From Anoplopoma fimbria (taxonomy: Eukaryota; Chordata; Actinopteri; Perciformes; Anoplopomatidae), in NCBI RefSeq assembly GCF_027596085.1, contig NC_072462.1, forward strand, positions 16,902,921 through 16,966,920: a stretch of DNA of 64,000 bases, in the 5' to 3' direction. Below, in pieces: positions 1-13,100 of this stretch; positions within the stretch are counted from its first letter, which is position 1, and each line of letters starts with the position of its first letter. Both the position numbers and the translations under genes were made by a program. The notes below the pieces were generated by a model. The model ran no database searches, had not been told where the DNA came from, and saw only the letters and a program-made list of their open reading frames with translations.

Positions 1-89
1 TCTTCATGTGGCAGCTGCCCGAGGACAGACAGACTGCCTCTCTGTCATCCTGGCCCATGGAGCTGACCTGTCAATCACTGATGCTGCAG
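1..89 (+). CDS. rai14: rai14 exon a (window-truncated): ankyrin repeat
   Basis: Reads [12 protein letters not shown]...HGADLS, a typical ankyrin helix-turn-helix followed by the start of a hairpin. The donor GTATGT starts at 90. The exon ends after the first base of a Gly codon that is completed by the next exon. The exon's true start may lie left of the window. Confidence 0.9.
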
Positions 90-2957
90 GTATGTACTAC
101 AGTATTGATAGAAAATATAGGGGATTGTTAGAATTGGGATTTCTGCACAAATGCAATCAAAAAAAGTGTAATGTTGTGTCCACATACTAGCGCCACCTAT
201 AAATGCTTTCATGAGGTTGTCATCTTTTTCATTTTATCCAATTTGTCACAAAAGTCTTTGGCCTAATGAAGTTCTAAACTATGGTCTTTCTTGATTTCTG
301 TTCAGGTTTAAATCCGTTGCACCTGGCTGCCAAAAACAATCACACCGAGTGCTGCAAAAAGCTCATTCAGGTAAGGTGAACAAAGATTAGAATTGCCATG
401 ATATATTGAATGCCATGAAAATAATTCAACACATGCCATTTTACAGACACTATGGTTCCAAAGTGATAACATACTACATGTGTTTTCTACGGTGTTTTGG
501 GTTCAGAGAAATGTTTTCAAGATTTATTGAACAAAAAAAAGTGTCAGAAATATGGAACTAAGAATTTTTAATGTCAGAGTAGCTTATCAACTTGCAGGCC
601 TTATTCTTGGACGCATTACTTTGTGTAGCCAATAAGGAATGTGTGAAAGCGGGAGCATAAACCATATGAAACCTACTCTCTGAAAAGTCTCACTATTCCG
701 TTAATGTGTTTTAAATCAGACAGTTTCACAGCTTCGTTTCTTTAGCCTGCTGATTGTATCCCAGCAGATCTTCACAGGAGGAGACACATACACACTTTCA
801 CATACACACACACACACACACACACACTTCTTCCTGCTGTGATCTGCTGACCTAACTATCCCATGACAGTCTGCAGCATCTCAGCAACAAACATCCATCT
901 GAGTCTGCTGGTCTACATAGCAACAATTTTAAAGCTCTAAACACCATTTGCATGTGTGCCCCAAACTGCTTTTACTTTAACATTCTGACACAATTTTCAG
1001 TTGTACCAAATAATGCCAGTTTGTTGCCACAAATAATGATATTATTCCTAAAACTTGTAGCTGGTCATCTATGGAGAGAGAAGAACAAAAACATGTAAAT
1101 GCATTATAAAATACAGCCAGGTGACATTTTGAGTTTTGGGAATTATTTGGACAGATTTAACGTTTAGAAAGTCATTCTGGGAAATGTAAGAATTCACTAA
1201 ATAAGCCGATAGACACAGCAAGTTCAAAATATATTGCATGTCACAGACTACTGACACAAAAAAAATGTGTTTAAGAGCATTTAACAAAGGAACTTTTCTT
1301 TCACAGTTTTGAATGTATGTACTGGCATACATTCAAATCTAACAATATGGTTTTGTTTCCCCTCCAGAGTAAATGTCCTATCGATGCTGTAGACGGCTCA
1401 GGAAAGGCTGCTCTGCATCACGCTGGTAAGTGTCTCAGTGCTCCGAGGGTTAATCAAACAGAAGGGCTTTTATTGAAGATTAGTCTGCTTAGACAAGGAC
1501 GTGGGAAAATATCTGAGATTAAGTTAAAGCTCTGATTTTATTTGGATGAAATCCGCTACCATATTTGAAATTAAGTGATTAAATGTGATTCCATCCTAGT
1601 TTGTTCAATCAAAAGTTCCCATAATACTCTATCAGGTTTTTATTCAAACCAAACAATGTGTTAGTGATGGGAAGATTCTCACAGACCTCATACATTTTTC
1701 ATGAGCTGCCACCTTCTGTCTCCAAAAAGATTACTATGACAGATCTCTTTTGAGCTTCTCTTAAATTCGTATCACAATGGTGATGTAAGTTGGCAGCTGT
1801 TTAGATAAATTATTGGATTTCTTTTTTTGTCTGTCAATGTTGCACTTTAAAAGTAAAGGCAATGGCCTACGAGTGTCAGCCGAGTGTTGCAACAGTCCAA
1901 CTTCCATAAGTAGCGCCTATGTTTTTTTTTTTTTTATTGAAAAAGAAGAGTAGATGAAGTCCAATCATGTTTGGTCTTTTGGAAATCAGAGAGGGGAGCA
2001 GATGAGATACATTTCTCCCCAAATTAAACACTAGAACTAACTTGTCTAAACCACACTGTTATCTCTGAACACCTTTGTGCTTTTTTGTGATCAACATTTT
2101 GTCACATAAAAATCATGTACACGAGGTACCATAGACAAGGATTCTTGAACATACAAACTGTTTAGAACACAAACTATACGTATCACCCTTGCTTTGCAAA
2201 ATAAATTAAGAAACCTTTAAAAGATATTTAAAAATGTAAGTGCTTCTTCATGACTGACTTTCTCACTGTTTTATTTTTTTTTGAATTCTCAGCTGCCAGT
2301 GGAAACATCCAGACCGTCCAACTGCTGTGTGAACTAAAAAGTCCCATCAACCTGAAAGATGCGGTATGTAACTAGATTATTACTACCACTTTCTTTCTTT
2401 CTCAAACTTTATTTTCCTGGCAGGGTAGTAAGGGGGATCTGAAACAGTATAAAAACCACAGAAATGCTCCATTCAGTCTCATTCATATAATTTTCTACTG
2501 TGTAATTTCCAGAGAGGAATTTGTTCTAGGAAGGTCTATCACTGTTTGGATTTTCTTTAATATTTACTTCTCTATTGGCCTTGTGTTTGCAACAGCATGC
2601 TATTTATTCATGTCCAATAACTTATCTCCCTAATTATAGTTTGGTCCTCATCCCTTTATGTGCTTTTTAGCAGAGGTAAAACAATATTGTTTTGAATTTG
2701 CTTCAGCTCTCTCTCACAGCAGTACATCTATATTATGAAGGATCCTCATTATCTGACATTTCCTCTGGTTTGTCCTTCTCCGTTTAATGATTGATTAATG
2801 TAATTGTGTGCATGTGTATGTATGTGTGAATGTGTGTGAGGTAGGGGGTCAGTGTACTGTGGGAACTCATCTCTCAAGCCGCAGACATGTGGTCTCCATT
2901 GCAGTGAAGCTCCATGCCTGTGGTTTTTACCCAACTGGGGTGTGTGAGTGTGATATG

Positions 2958-3005
<48 letters not shown>

Positions 3006-6000
3006 GAAAAAGAGAGCAAAGAAATGGATAAGAGAATGTGTTGTCCATTTATTTCCCTTTTTTATCATCATGCCACAGCTGGCCTGTTGGAGATAAACAC
3101 ACACAGAGTGGTCTCTTAGCTGACATGTAAAGATGTTATGTTTATTTCTAATTAAAACACCCATGTTTTTCCTCCTCATGCTTGTTTAAGTCTATGATGA
3201 GTTGTATTTTATGGCTTTTTGAACATTGTTCATGCACCCACTTTTGGGGTTTTAAAAAGGATTTTAAACATTTCCTATTCATCAATCCAAAACTTGTAGA
3301 GCAAAATGATGCATTGTCTGTACCATTAGAAAAACCAAACCTGCATGTTCAAATTACGCATTTCACTAAAAATATGTCAACAAAGCATATATTTATGTGT
3401 TCTCGAGCAATCGACAAACCGTGTTTTGTAGTGGAGAGACAGTGCTCTAGTGCAGTTTTCCGTTGACAGGAAGACAAAATGTGATCATTCACTTCTCCAG
3501 CCATAAACATATGCAGCTATGTGTGTGAGATGTGAGCAGCTCTGTTTGCTGTTAGTGCACAAAAGGACTGAGAACCACAAAGTCGTCTGGAACGTATTGC
3601 TGTTTCTGTTCTGAGCAGAACATGCCAGCTTGTTAGCTTCAGGCATAAGTCATGGCTGTAACGAATGCCTTTACCTGATCTATATTTGACTTAAATTAAA
3701 ACACAGCGAGATATAGAAAGAAACAGAGGAACATCTGCCAGGTCTCACATATGTTGGACAAGGAATGTTTATAGAAAATCAAGTAAATGTAAACATAAAT
3801 TCTGCTCGGAGACAGTTGTACTATGTAGTGTAAATGCTTCCTTATGTTTTCAGTTGGAAATAAATATATTTCTCTATTACTTAAAAGAAAGTCGGCATTG
3901 ACACAATTCACAGACGTGGCCTGGTAATTGTTTGGCATCAATGCGTTTGGTTTGAGTGGGTCAAAGGAACTTGGAAGACTACAAAAGGAACATGAGTTAT
4001 GTAGCTGATAATATACCGAGTATAGTCTAACAATACTTGATGTTTGAGGCTGATACTGACATCAATATTTGGGAGTTTACAAAATCCCATGAACATATGT
4101 CTACCAATGGTAATTTCTGTTAAATGTATAAACACAACAAAAGCATGTTCATATCTGCAAATAGCTAATATTGGCCAATTTATTGGGCTGGACAATATCT
4201 GTCTAACTCTACTAAAGAATGTTGAATACATATGACTGAATTGAAGAAGTCTAACCATCTAAACTGTGATCAGGTATATCATGCGAATTCGTAGTACACA
4301 CTGAAAACACTAATCAAAATGTTAGCTGTCACGTTAGCGCAGCAGTTCATGGAGTTGATTTCATTGTTTATGTTAATAACAGTTTGCAATGTGCTGCAGG
4401 GAGATTGTAAATCATAGCCTTAAGACTTCTCAATGACAAGATGACAGTATACATGTATAGTATAGGTTGTATGTGGACATCCACATACCAGGAAGTATTT
4501 TGGTGAGTGATTCATTACTTTCCCGAATACTGAAATAGAAGTTTATGGTTTTCGGATTGAGCTTTTAGCAATGATTCCCAACCTAAGACAAGATAGGAAA
4601 GAAAAAAAAAACATTCTGTCACACAACATTTGACTGTTTTTTCATTTTTTTATGGATAGTATCATCTCTTCAGGCCTCTGTAATTATTGAAATTAATCTG
4701 ATCACTTTTTGTTTCGACAGTTCACAGCTCACAGACATGAGCAACATGAGGAGCGGTCACAAATAGACATAGCTTCTTTTTACAGGTTCACATGCCAAAA
4801 TAGTTGGGTTTATAGTACCCCTCAGCCTACCCCTCATTCAGCAGCACATACAGTGATAGAGCAAGCACAACGACCTCTTCCACTCATATGTCAATTCTCA
4901 TGAGTCAGAGTTGGTATGAAAAAAATGCCCTTTTTAAAGTAGTCTGTCATGTTCTACTTATTAAATATTCAGTCACAAGGCTGTGACACACACAGACATG
5001 TTCTAGTGTATGTGCAGTATTTGTAGCATTCACCACAGAGAGTTGCTTTTATTATGAAGGCGTGTATTAAGTTTTAAACAGGGGCATGTTTGTGTGCCTT
5101 TTCTTTGATTGACAGGCCTCTCAAATTATCACACTTAGCCATGGTTGCAGCTCGACGTCAGCTCTACCAAGTCTTTACCTCGTTGCCCATATTTGGTATT
5201 CTGGCTTTAAACTGACAAGATGGCAGCAAGCTGTAAACATAACTCCAGTGTAGACAAACATGTATACACCTGTGTTCTCACATTCATCCACACAGACATT
5301 GAATCGTTTACCATGAGGTGAAAAACATATTTCTGTGTTTTAGATTCCAGAGAAGAAACTGTTCAGTAGAAACACAGACTGAGCAGAGCAGAGCAGAGCA
5401 GACACGGGGCTGTTAAAGTCTTTAGCAGAGCTCAGAGGAACCCACAACATAGTTTTGTTCTCTGTGGTGTGTTGAAGCAGCAGCCTTGTTATATAAAACA
5501 CAAAGCTATGCTGACACACTTTACTGTTTCTTAACAGTCTTTTGCTTTTTTTCAGTTGGAAATGACTTTTTTCCCCCCTTTGTTTAATATAAATGAACTG
5601 TGGGAATGTCTATTTATACAGTTTCATTTTCAGTTCTAATGTCATCTAAGTGAAGATGATGTGGCAGCAGCTCCTTCCAGGCTGTACACCGCCCTCCACA
5701 AGCCCAGCCAATCAAATGTTTCGGTTAGATTTAGGTCATAGATGGTAAGGTTAGGTTAAATGTCATCCTTGGGGTTAGGATCTGTCAATCCTGGTGAAAA
5801 TTATGGGATTACGTTGCATAAAATACTGCCTCAGTTACCCAACACAGGGTAATAAACTCCACTGAGTCAGCCCCTACATTTAGAACTGTAAATATATAAT
5901 TTTCGGGATTTTCCCAACAGTCTAGGCCTCTCCAGAAAGTGAAACAACTATGGCTTTCTGTTTATCTGCTGGGAAATTAATTTAGGAGCCATCCACTTAT

Positions 6001-7045
6001 TTTTCACATGGATCTGAGATTTCTCTCACCCCACAAACACTTGTCATACTTCATGTCCAGGCCCACGTCCTGATGTCACAAGAGATAAGTTATGTAGGTG
6101 TGGGTTATGTTGGTTTGTGGTCCCTCCCTAGGATGATTTTAGCGATACTAATGTGTATAATGTGTTTGTTCCAAAGGATGGGCTCACCCCTTTGCTGTTG
6201 TCAGCCAAACACGCTCATGCTGAGGTGTGCAGCACTTTGCTGGACTGCGGCGCTGAAATCAACACTTCTGACAACTGTGGCAGGTACAAACAAAGTCAAG
6301 ACACACTGAAACTTCAGAAATGATGTGTAACAGCAGTGATGACTAATTAAAGATGCTAAATTCGACAATCAGAGCATTAATATAACGGCGAAAAGCTTCT
6401 TGCAATGTAAAGATATACTGGAGTGATGTCTACCTGGGCAGAGAATGAACTCACTCTTCCTCTGTGTGTGTTGTAATCCAAGCTGCTCTGTGCTTTGTTT
6501 AAGTAGCCGGTCCAGCTGCTCGTACATGGTAGTCTATTTGAGTCCCATTTTGTGCGCCCCACTGGCTAGCTAATTGAAGCAGCTCTGAACTGAGCTCATA
6601 CGATGGTTACCGCCGATAATGGCAGCCTAATATTGAGAGCCGTGTGAAAGCCATTCCCCAAATCATAGACATGCTCTGAATTTCAAATTAAGCACTTTAA
6701 AGACACGTTTAGGATGTTGGCTATATATGTTGCATTGGTAATCAATATATTTTTCTATTCTGTGTTGCAGGACAGCCTTGATGCTGGCTAGCGAGTCAAA
6801 TGCCGTTTCTGTTGTTGAAGTCTTGGTTCAGCGAGGAGCAGATCTGTCGGCAGTAGACTCACAAGGCCATGATGTCGTACACTACACCAAGCTGCTGGGC
6901 AACTCTGAGGTCAAAACTGCCCTCACTGCTGCCTTAAACAGACAACAGGCTCCTGGTAAGAGTCACACACTCACTGTGTGAGCTTTGAGGCAGCAGAAGG
7001 CAAATGTTGATGTGTATTTACATTGTTGTGACAATTTTTGGGCCT

Positions 7046-7144
<99 letters not shown>

Positions 7145-10100
7145 AAACTTGTTTTGTATCTTACCAAGGTGCTAAATTTGACATTCAGAGCATATTTATT
7201 GCCGCCACAAGGCTCTCAACATGACAGCGTGCCTGTGGCTCACAGCTAAAGGTACTTACAGCGCTAACAGTGCAAACTAAGGCGACAGTGCTGACAGAAC
7301 AGTGTTTACCTGAGGGGGAACCGGAAGTTGGGACGTAACACTTCTAGGACAATGCCGTTGGTCTGGACAGCTGCTAATGAGCTGTAATCTAGCCAGTTGG
7401 ACATGCTCACATGCACTTACATTCAATAAAAGGCACATACAGTTGGCCTGCTATGTAAACAAAGCACAGTGAAGCTTGGATTACAACACACAGAGGGAGA
7501 GGGACTTCTCTGATCAGGTAGACATTACTCAACTACAATTTTAGATAGCGAATTGTTTTTTGATGCTATATTATTGCCCCCAAGATCGTTCAGAGAACCT
7601 TTTAAGGACGTTGCATTGACTTACATAATTTCCCTGGAGACTTACTGAGCTTATTATTTAATGGTTGCTGACCAGCTGTTTGCCCCCATTACACACACAT
7701 GCACACAAATGTATCACCTCTGTGTGGTAGAGATTTGTGCTGCCACCTGGAGGTGTTCTCTCGGTGTTGTTTTTCTTTTTCTTTAAATGTTTGGTGTAAG
7801 CTTCTCTCTATGAAAGCAATGTCACATGTACTAGAAATTGTAAAGTATCCAAAAAGGAATCTTTAATTATCACTTCTATTTGATTCCGTCAATTTGTGAT
7901 GTTCCTCTTGTCTTTTTTTAACAGATATAAAGTCTCCTAGAAGTCCTCAGGTAACACAGCACTCTTCTTCTTTTCAAAACTTTTCTTTAGAGGTCCTCAC
8001 AAATAGGCCATCACAGTTACTAAAACCTCTGATCATAAAACAACCATCGATTATTAGTAGTCTAAATTTTATTTTGTACAATATTGTGATTCATAGTGAA
8101 GAAGAGCTGAAGCCAATTTCCTCTAATTTCTGTTGTGTAGCTACAACTCATGGACTGTAGTTTAGTATCAGCTTTTTCTTGTGTGTCAATAGCAAATATC
8201 TCAGCTTGTAGAAAATCTCTTACTTGCTATTTTGGGAAAACAAAACAGAAGTTTTACTGTAGCTCTGATCGATTGATCCTCCTCTTACTAACCAGCACTG
8301 AATCCCTACCTTTTCTCTCTTTTCTTTGCCTTTCTTCTCTTGTCTCTTTGCTGGCTCCTCAGCATGATCAAGTAGCTAAACTAAGTGATGAACGGATCAC
8401 AACTCCCAAAAAACGAAAAGCACCTCCACCTCCTATTAGCCCACTGCAGGTAAACGCATGTCTTTCTTTTTATCTGTCTGCTTGTATCAGTATGCCACTC
8501 TTTATATTAATGCACGTCTGCAGTATATTCATAAAATGAGTAGTCAGACCTGTATGTGTTTGGTCTGTCGACCCATCACAATAATAACTTCATTGGCTTA
8601 TAGTACGATATTAATGGTCGTGTTTGCATGGGTGATTTTTTTTTTTTACAAAAGAATGTCTGACAGTTTTCACAAACATGATGCCAGAATATTAAGCATT
8701 TCCCTTCAATTACAAGATTTGGGCATTACGCAGACATTGCATGTTTTTCTTTATGGTTTTGGTTGTGTTCTTGTTTTCAATGTTTTACTTATTAAGGATA
8801 TTTAATATTTTGTACTCGCATTATTTAGCTTTAATATAATTATTATATCAGTAGCATAAATTTATCTTAAAATTACTATAATATCTTTTACTGCAATTTT
8901 TTCTGGGACAATATATATCATCCAACAAAACAATTTATCATGACAGGCCTACTCGTCTATCGTATTATCTGGATGTATGTTCAATGAATTTATATACTAA
9001 TCTGCTTTTTGTTTTCGAGAGTTTAGGATTTAAAACTGTTCTTCATAACATCTAGGGCACTTAACTGTTTTAACGGGACACTTAAATTATGAATCTTATT
9101 CCTTAAGTTTCTGTTCCAACAGATCACAAACACATTGCACTCATTTGTTCTTAAAGCTGCTCAAGAACAAATCTTGACTTTTTAATCCATGACCAAATCA
9201 TGAAAAGTCCCAAATCCCAAAACTAATTAACTTCACCCTTCTTCAGAGCTCGGGACCCTCTTCTCCTTCAGTCCTGATCTCCACTGGGACCCCTGGATCC
9301 AACTATAGTGACACTCCCAAAAGATTCAACTACAAGGTAAAATAAAGCATATAAAAATACAGTCTTATATAATAACCTCAAGAAAAATTCCATAAGCTGA
9401 TGTTTCAACAACAACATTCTTTCTGTAGAGCTTTTATAAAATAAAAAGTTATATTAATGTTAAATTTATTTATATAACTTTTAAATATTCTATAAGCCCC
9501 AAACTTCAAGAAAAGGGCACTGACCCTGTACCAGTGGTAATATAATAGCAATAAGGAGACTCACAGGATCCATAGAATGAATACAGAATAGTATTTAGTA
9601 ACTTCAATTTATATGAAAAGGTAAAAAAAAAAAAAATTAAGAAGGCTTGAATACACAAATAGGTATAATACATTTATAAGGTTGTTAAATCTCAATATTG
9701 TTAAACGTTGCACCAGCAACTTCATTGTATTTATCAATAAAGGTTTGTGCAAATTAGTCTTCAGGTGTGAATGTTGATTGAAAACATGAAAAGATGTGTT
9801 CAGGAATGACAAATATGCTTAACTCCAGAGGGAGACATTTTGTAGATAGTAGTATTGTGGTTTATGATACAGTTGAATCCCATGTGCCAATAAGCTAAAT
9901 TCTTGCCTTCAACATTCAAACCCTTTTCCCCTCGTCCTCCTCTCACCTTTACTCTCTTCTCTCGACCATCCCTTTCTCTTCTCTCCTCCCACTCTTCTTT
10001 CCCGCCACTCCTCCTTTTTCCTCATTTCAAAGGAGGATGAGGTTAAAGGTACGACACTGAGAGAGGAGGTTGAAAAGCTCCATGAAGAGAGAAACATGTT

Positions 10101-13100
10101 GCTGGAGACAATCGAAGACCTGAAGCAGTCGGTGGAGCAGAGGCTGACTGGGCCCGAAATGGAAACAAAGGTGACTATATAAATATGACAGATGAGCAGA
10201 TTTGAAAACAGATGTTGTGACTTGTACAGACTACAAGTAAATTACGTCAGACTTTCAGTTTGAAAAGTAGAGCACATGCGTTGAATATAATTATTGGTGT
10301 ATAAACATATTGCAGATGACTCTTCTACCCAGTCCAACTAAAGTTTTGATTTTGATTGGGAGAATTAACAAAACTTTTGAGCTAGATAAACAGATATTTA
10401 ACATGGTGGCTATGTTGATACATTCTTAGCTTTTTTTTTTTCTAAAAGTAGAACTAAAAGTCTTTCTGGTCGTTAAAATCTTAAATCAACATTGCTTTTG
10501 TGAGTGTAATACTTTACTCTGACAACAGACAGCTGTGTACTGCTGAACCTTTTCACCTTGGGCATTCTTGTAGGAGGTCTAGCCTAAGCTTCAGACGTGT
10601 CAAAACTCGTTTTTTGTTTTTCAGTAGGCAGCTAGTGGTCCTCAACGTTGCTTTTCTGTCTCTGTGTGCCTCTGCATGTGAATGTATGTGTATGTATGTG
10701 TTGATAGGTCGAGCACAGTTTTACAGCATCTGCAGCTCTGGTTTCTGCTCTGCAAGCCAAGATTACTGCTCTAACTTTGGAGAATCAGCAACTTGCAAGC
10801 AAACATAAGGTATGTAACTCATTCAGTCACGCTCATGAGTTATCCATAAACCAATGAATGAACATACTCAAGGTGAGGGCATTACACTGTATGTTAGAAC
10901 CTAAGCTATAGAAAACAATTTATACAAGACCTTTTTAAGTTCTGTTTTAATTTGGATATTACAAGGCAATGAAAAATAATGTAGTAATATAATAATAATA
11001 ATAATAATAATAGAATTAGCAAATTAAATGAATCCATAAAAGTCACTTTTTAAGAAAAAAATACAAGCACAAGATAAATAGGTTCACATATTTACAAATC
11101 TGTTTCACTTAAAACAATACTCACATGTTCATATGTACATTTAAAGATGTATCGGTCATCCCTCATGTCCACACTGGCTTGAAGAGATCTTCTTCTAATG
11201 CTATTCCAGTGAAAGTGATGGGGAGGAAATCAACAGTCCTCTTTCAAGAGAAAAATATATAATAAAAGTTTAAATGTTAAACTTAAGATAGTGAGGCTTC
11301 AGTAGTCTGAGTTAGCCAAAATGATAAGGTATCCTCCTCCGTACAAAACTAACTCTTTATTAATCCTCTTTAAAATCTCTGAACATAGCAGGGAAAGTTT
11401 TCCCCAACCCAAAGTTACCTATTCAGATTGCTTGTCAGTGAAAAACCCAAAGTTATTCTGTTTACTACCATATACAACAAATATACATTCTGTTGAAAAA
11501 TGAAAATAGTTGCAGACAAATTTTCTGTCAAAACAATTAATCTATTAATTTAAAAATATTAAATATTAAAATAGAAATACAATCAGAAACTTGGGTGTAT
11601 AGAGGCAAATTTAATGTCCTCAATTAGAAAGCATTTTTGATGTCTGTCTGCCTCACGAAATAGACGTCTCATGAAGCCCCCTGTGTTTTTTTACACTTCA
11701 AGCCTATTATTTTTATTAATTTACTTTCGTAATTTACAAATTAGCTCCAACCAATCATAAAGATATCAGAAATTATCAATCCAATAATTCTCAAAGAATT
11801 ATTCCCTGTCCTTTTCTAATTTCAGTTTTTTCTATGCAAGAAATGATCCCTTATTAGGGCTGCAATGATTAGTTGATTATTTGATTAGTTGAAAATTTGT
11901 CTGAATTAATAATTTGAATCATTTACTTGAGCAAAAAATGCCAAAGTGAATGGGAGAATTTGCTGTTTTTCTTGGTCTTTGTTCCCCTCTGCGTAAAGAC
12001 AGGCACATACCTTTACCTCATACTGTGCTTTATTAGTGATGTTTTTTTTTTTCAATCCCTCACCTCACAGAAACATCCATCCCTCCAAGCAAGCGAAGAC
12101 CTGAATGACACCAGTCGTCCAAACAGCATGGCTTCCAACTCCTCCTTCCACTCCACCAAGGATGAGTTTGAGTCACTGCCACAAGTGGAGAGGGAAGACG
12201 GTTCAGGTGGTGTTTCTGTCAGACGAGAGGAAGAAGAGAGTGAAGGAGGGAGAGGAGGGAGCAAAGAGGAGATCAGACTGTTGAGGCAGGCGCTAGAGAG
12301 CGTTCAAGTAAAACTGCTAGAAACCAGGAAGGAGAACCGCTCGCTTCATGCCCAGCTGGAACCTGAGCGAGGCAGAGAAAGAGAAGAGGATGACAGCGTG
12401 AGGGAGAAAGGAAGAGAGGAAGAGTTGATGGAGAGTCTCGCAGAGCTTCAGTCAAAGCTGACAGACACTCAAGAGAGATACCACCAAGCTGTGGAGGAGG
12501 TGGAGGATTTGAGGCTGCAGATGGAAAGGGGAGGAGGTGAGCTAATGGAGAAACAGGAGGTTCAGAGACGAACATCATCCACACTTGAACATGAAGTAAA
12601 ACAGCTGAGGGCCCTGCTCGTCCAATCGGGATCTGAGCAGGAGAACGCAGCTCTACGCATCAGACAGCTGGAGGAGGCCCTGAGGAGGGTGGAGGAGGAA
12701 AGACGGAGTTTAAAGGAGAAAGAACAGAGGACTGCACAGATTGAGGGGCTGTACAAGGAGGCACAAGAGGAGATAAGGATGCTCCAGGTAAATATGGGCC
12801 GCTTTTTCTCTCTGAACTTCTGTACGACTATACTACGACTATATTGCTTCAACATTAATTCTCTATTTATTATATTTAATGTATTCTACCTGCTGTACAT
12901 CAGTTACTTCTTGAAATCAATAAAAAATGTCCTCTTTTAATTTCTCCTGTCTTGTTGTTTAGGAGGCTCTGAGGGGCACAGTGCCAGTTGAAGCAGCAGC
13001 CAAAGACTTTGAAGAAATGAAAGCTGGGCTAAATGAGGTAATCGCTGGGCTGCAGCGCCGCTTGCTGGAACTCTCACACTCCTTCAGTGAAACCAAAAGT

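Noticed and set aside
12052..12855. Antisense frames over the large rai14 exon
   Set aside because: They are Pro/Ser-rich mirror frames of a purine-rich coding strand, with no homology or splice context.
11927..12940. Single uninterrupted 337-residue protein
   Set aside because: The conserved RAI14 sequence starts at 12071 after a clear acceptor and ends at 12787 before a donor. The ends of the frame are intron sequence.
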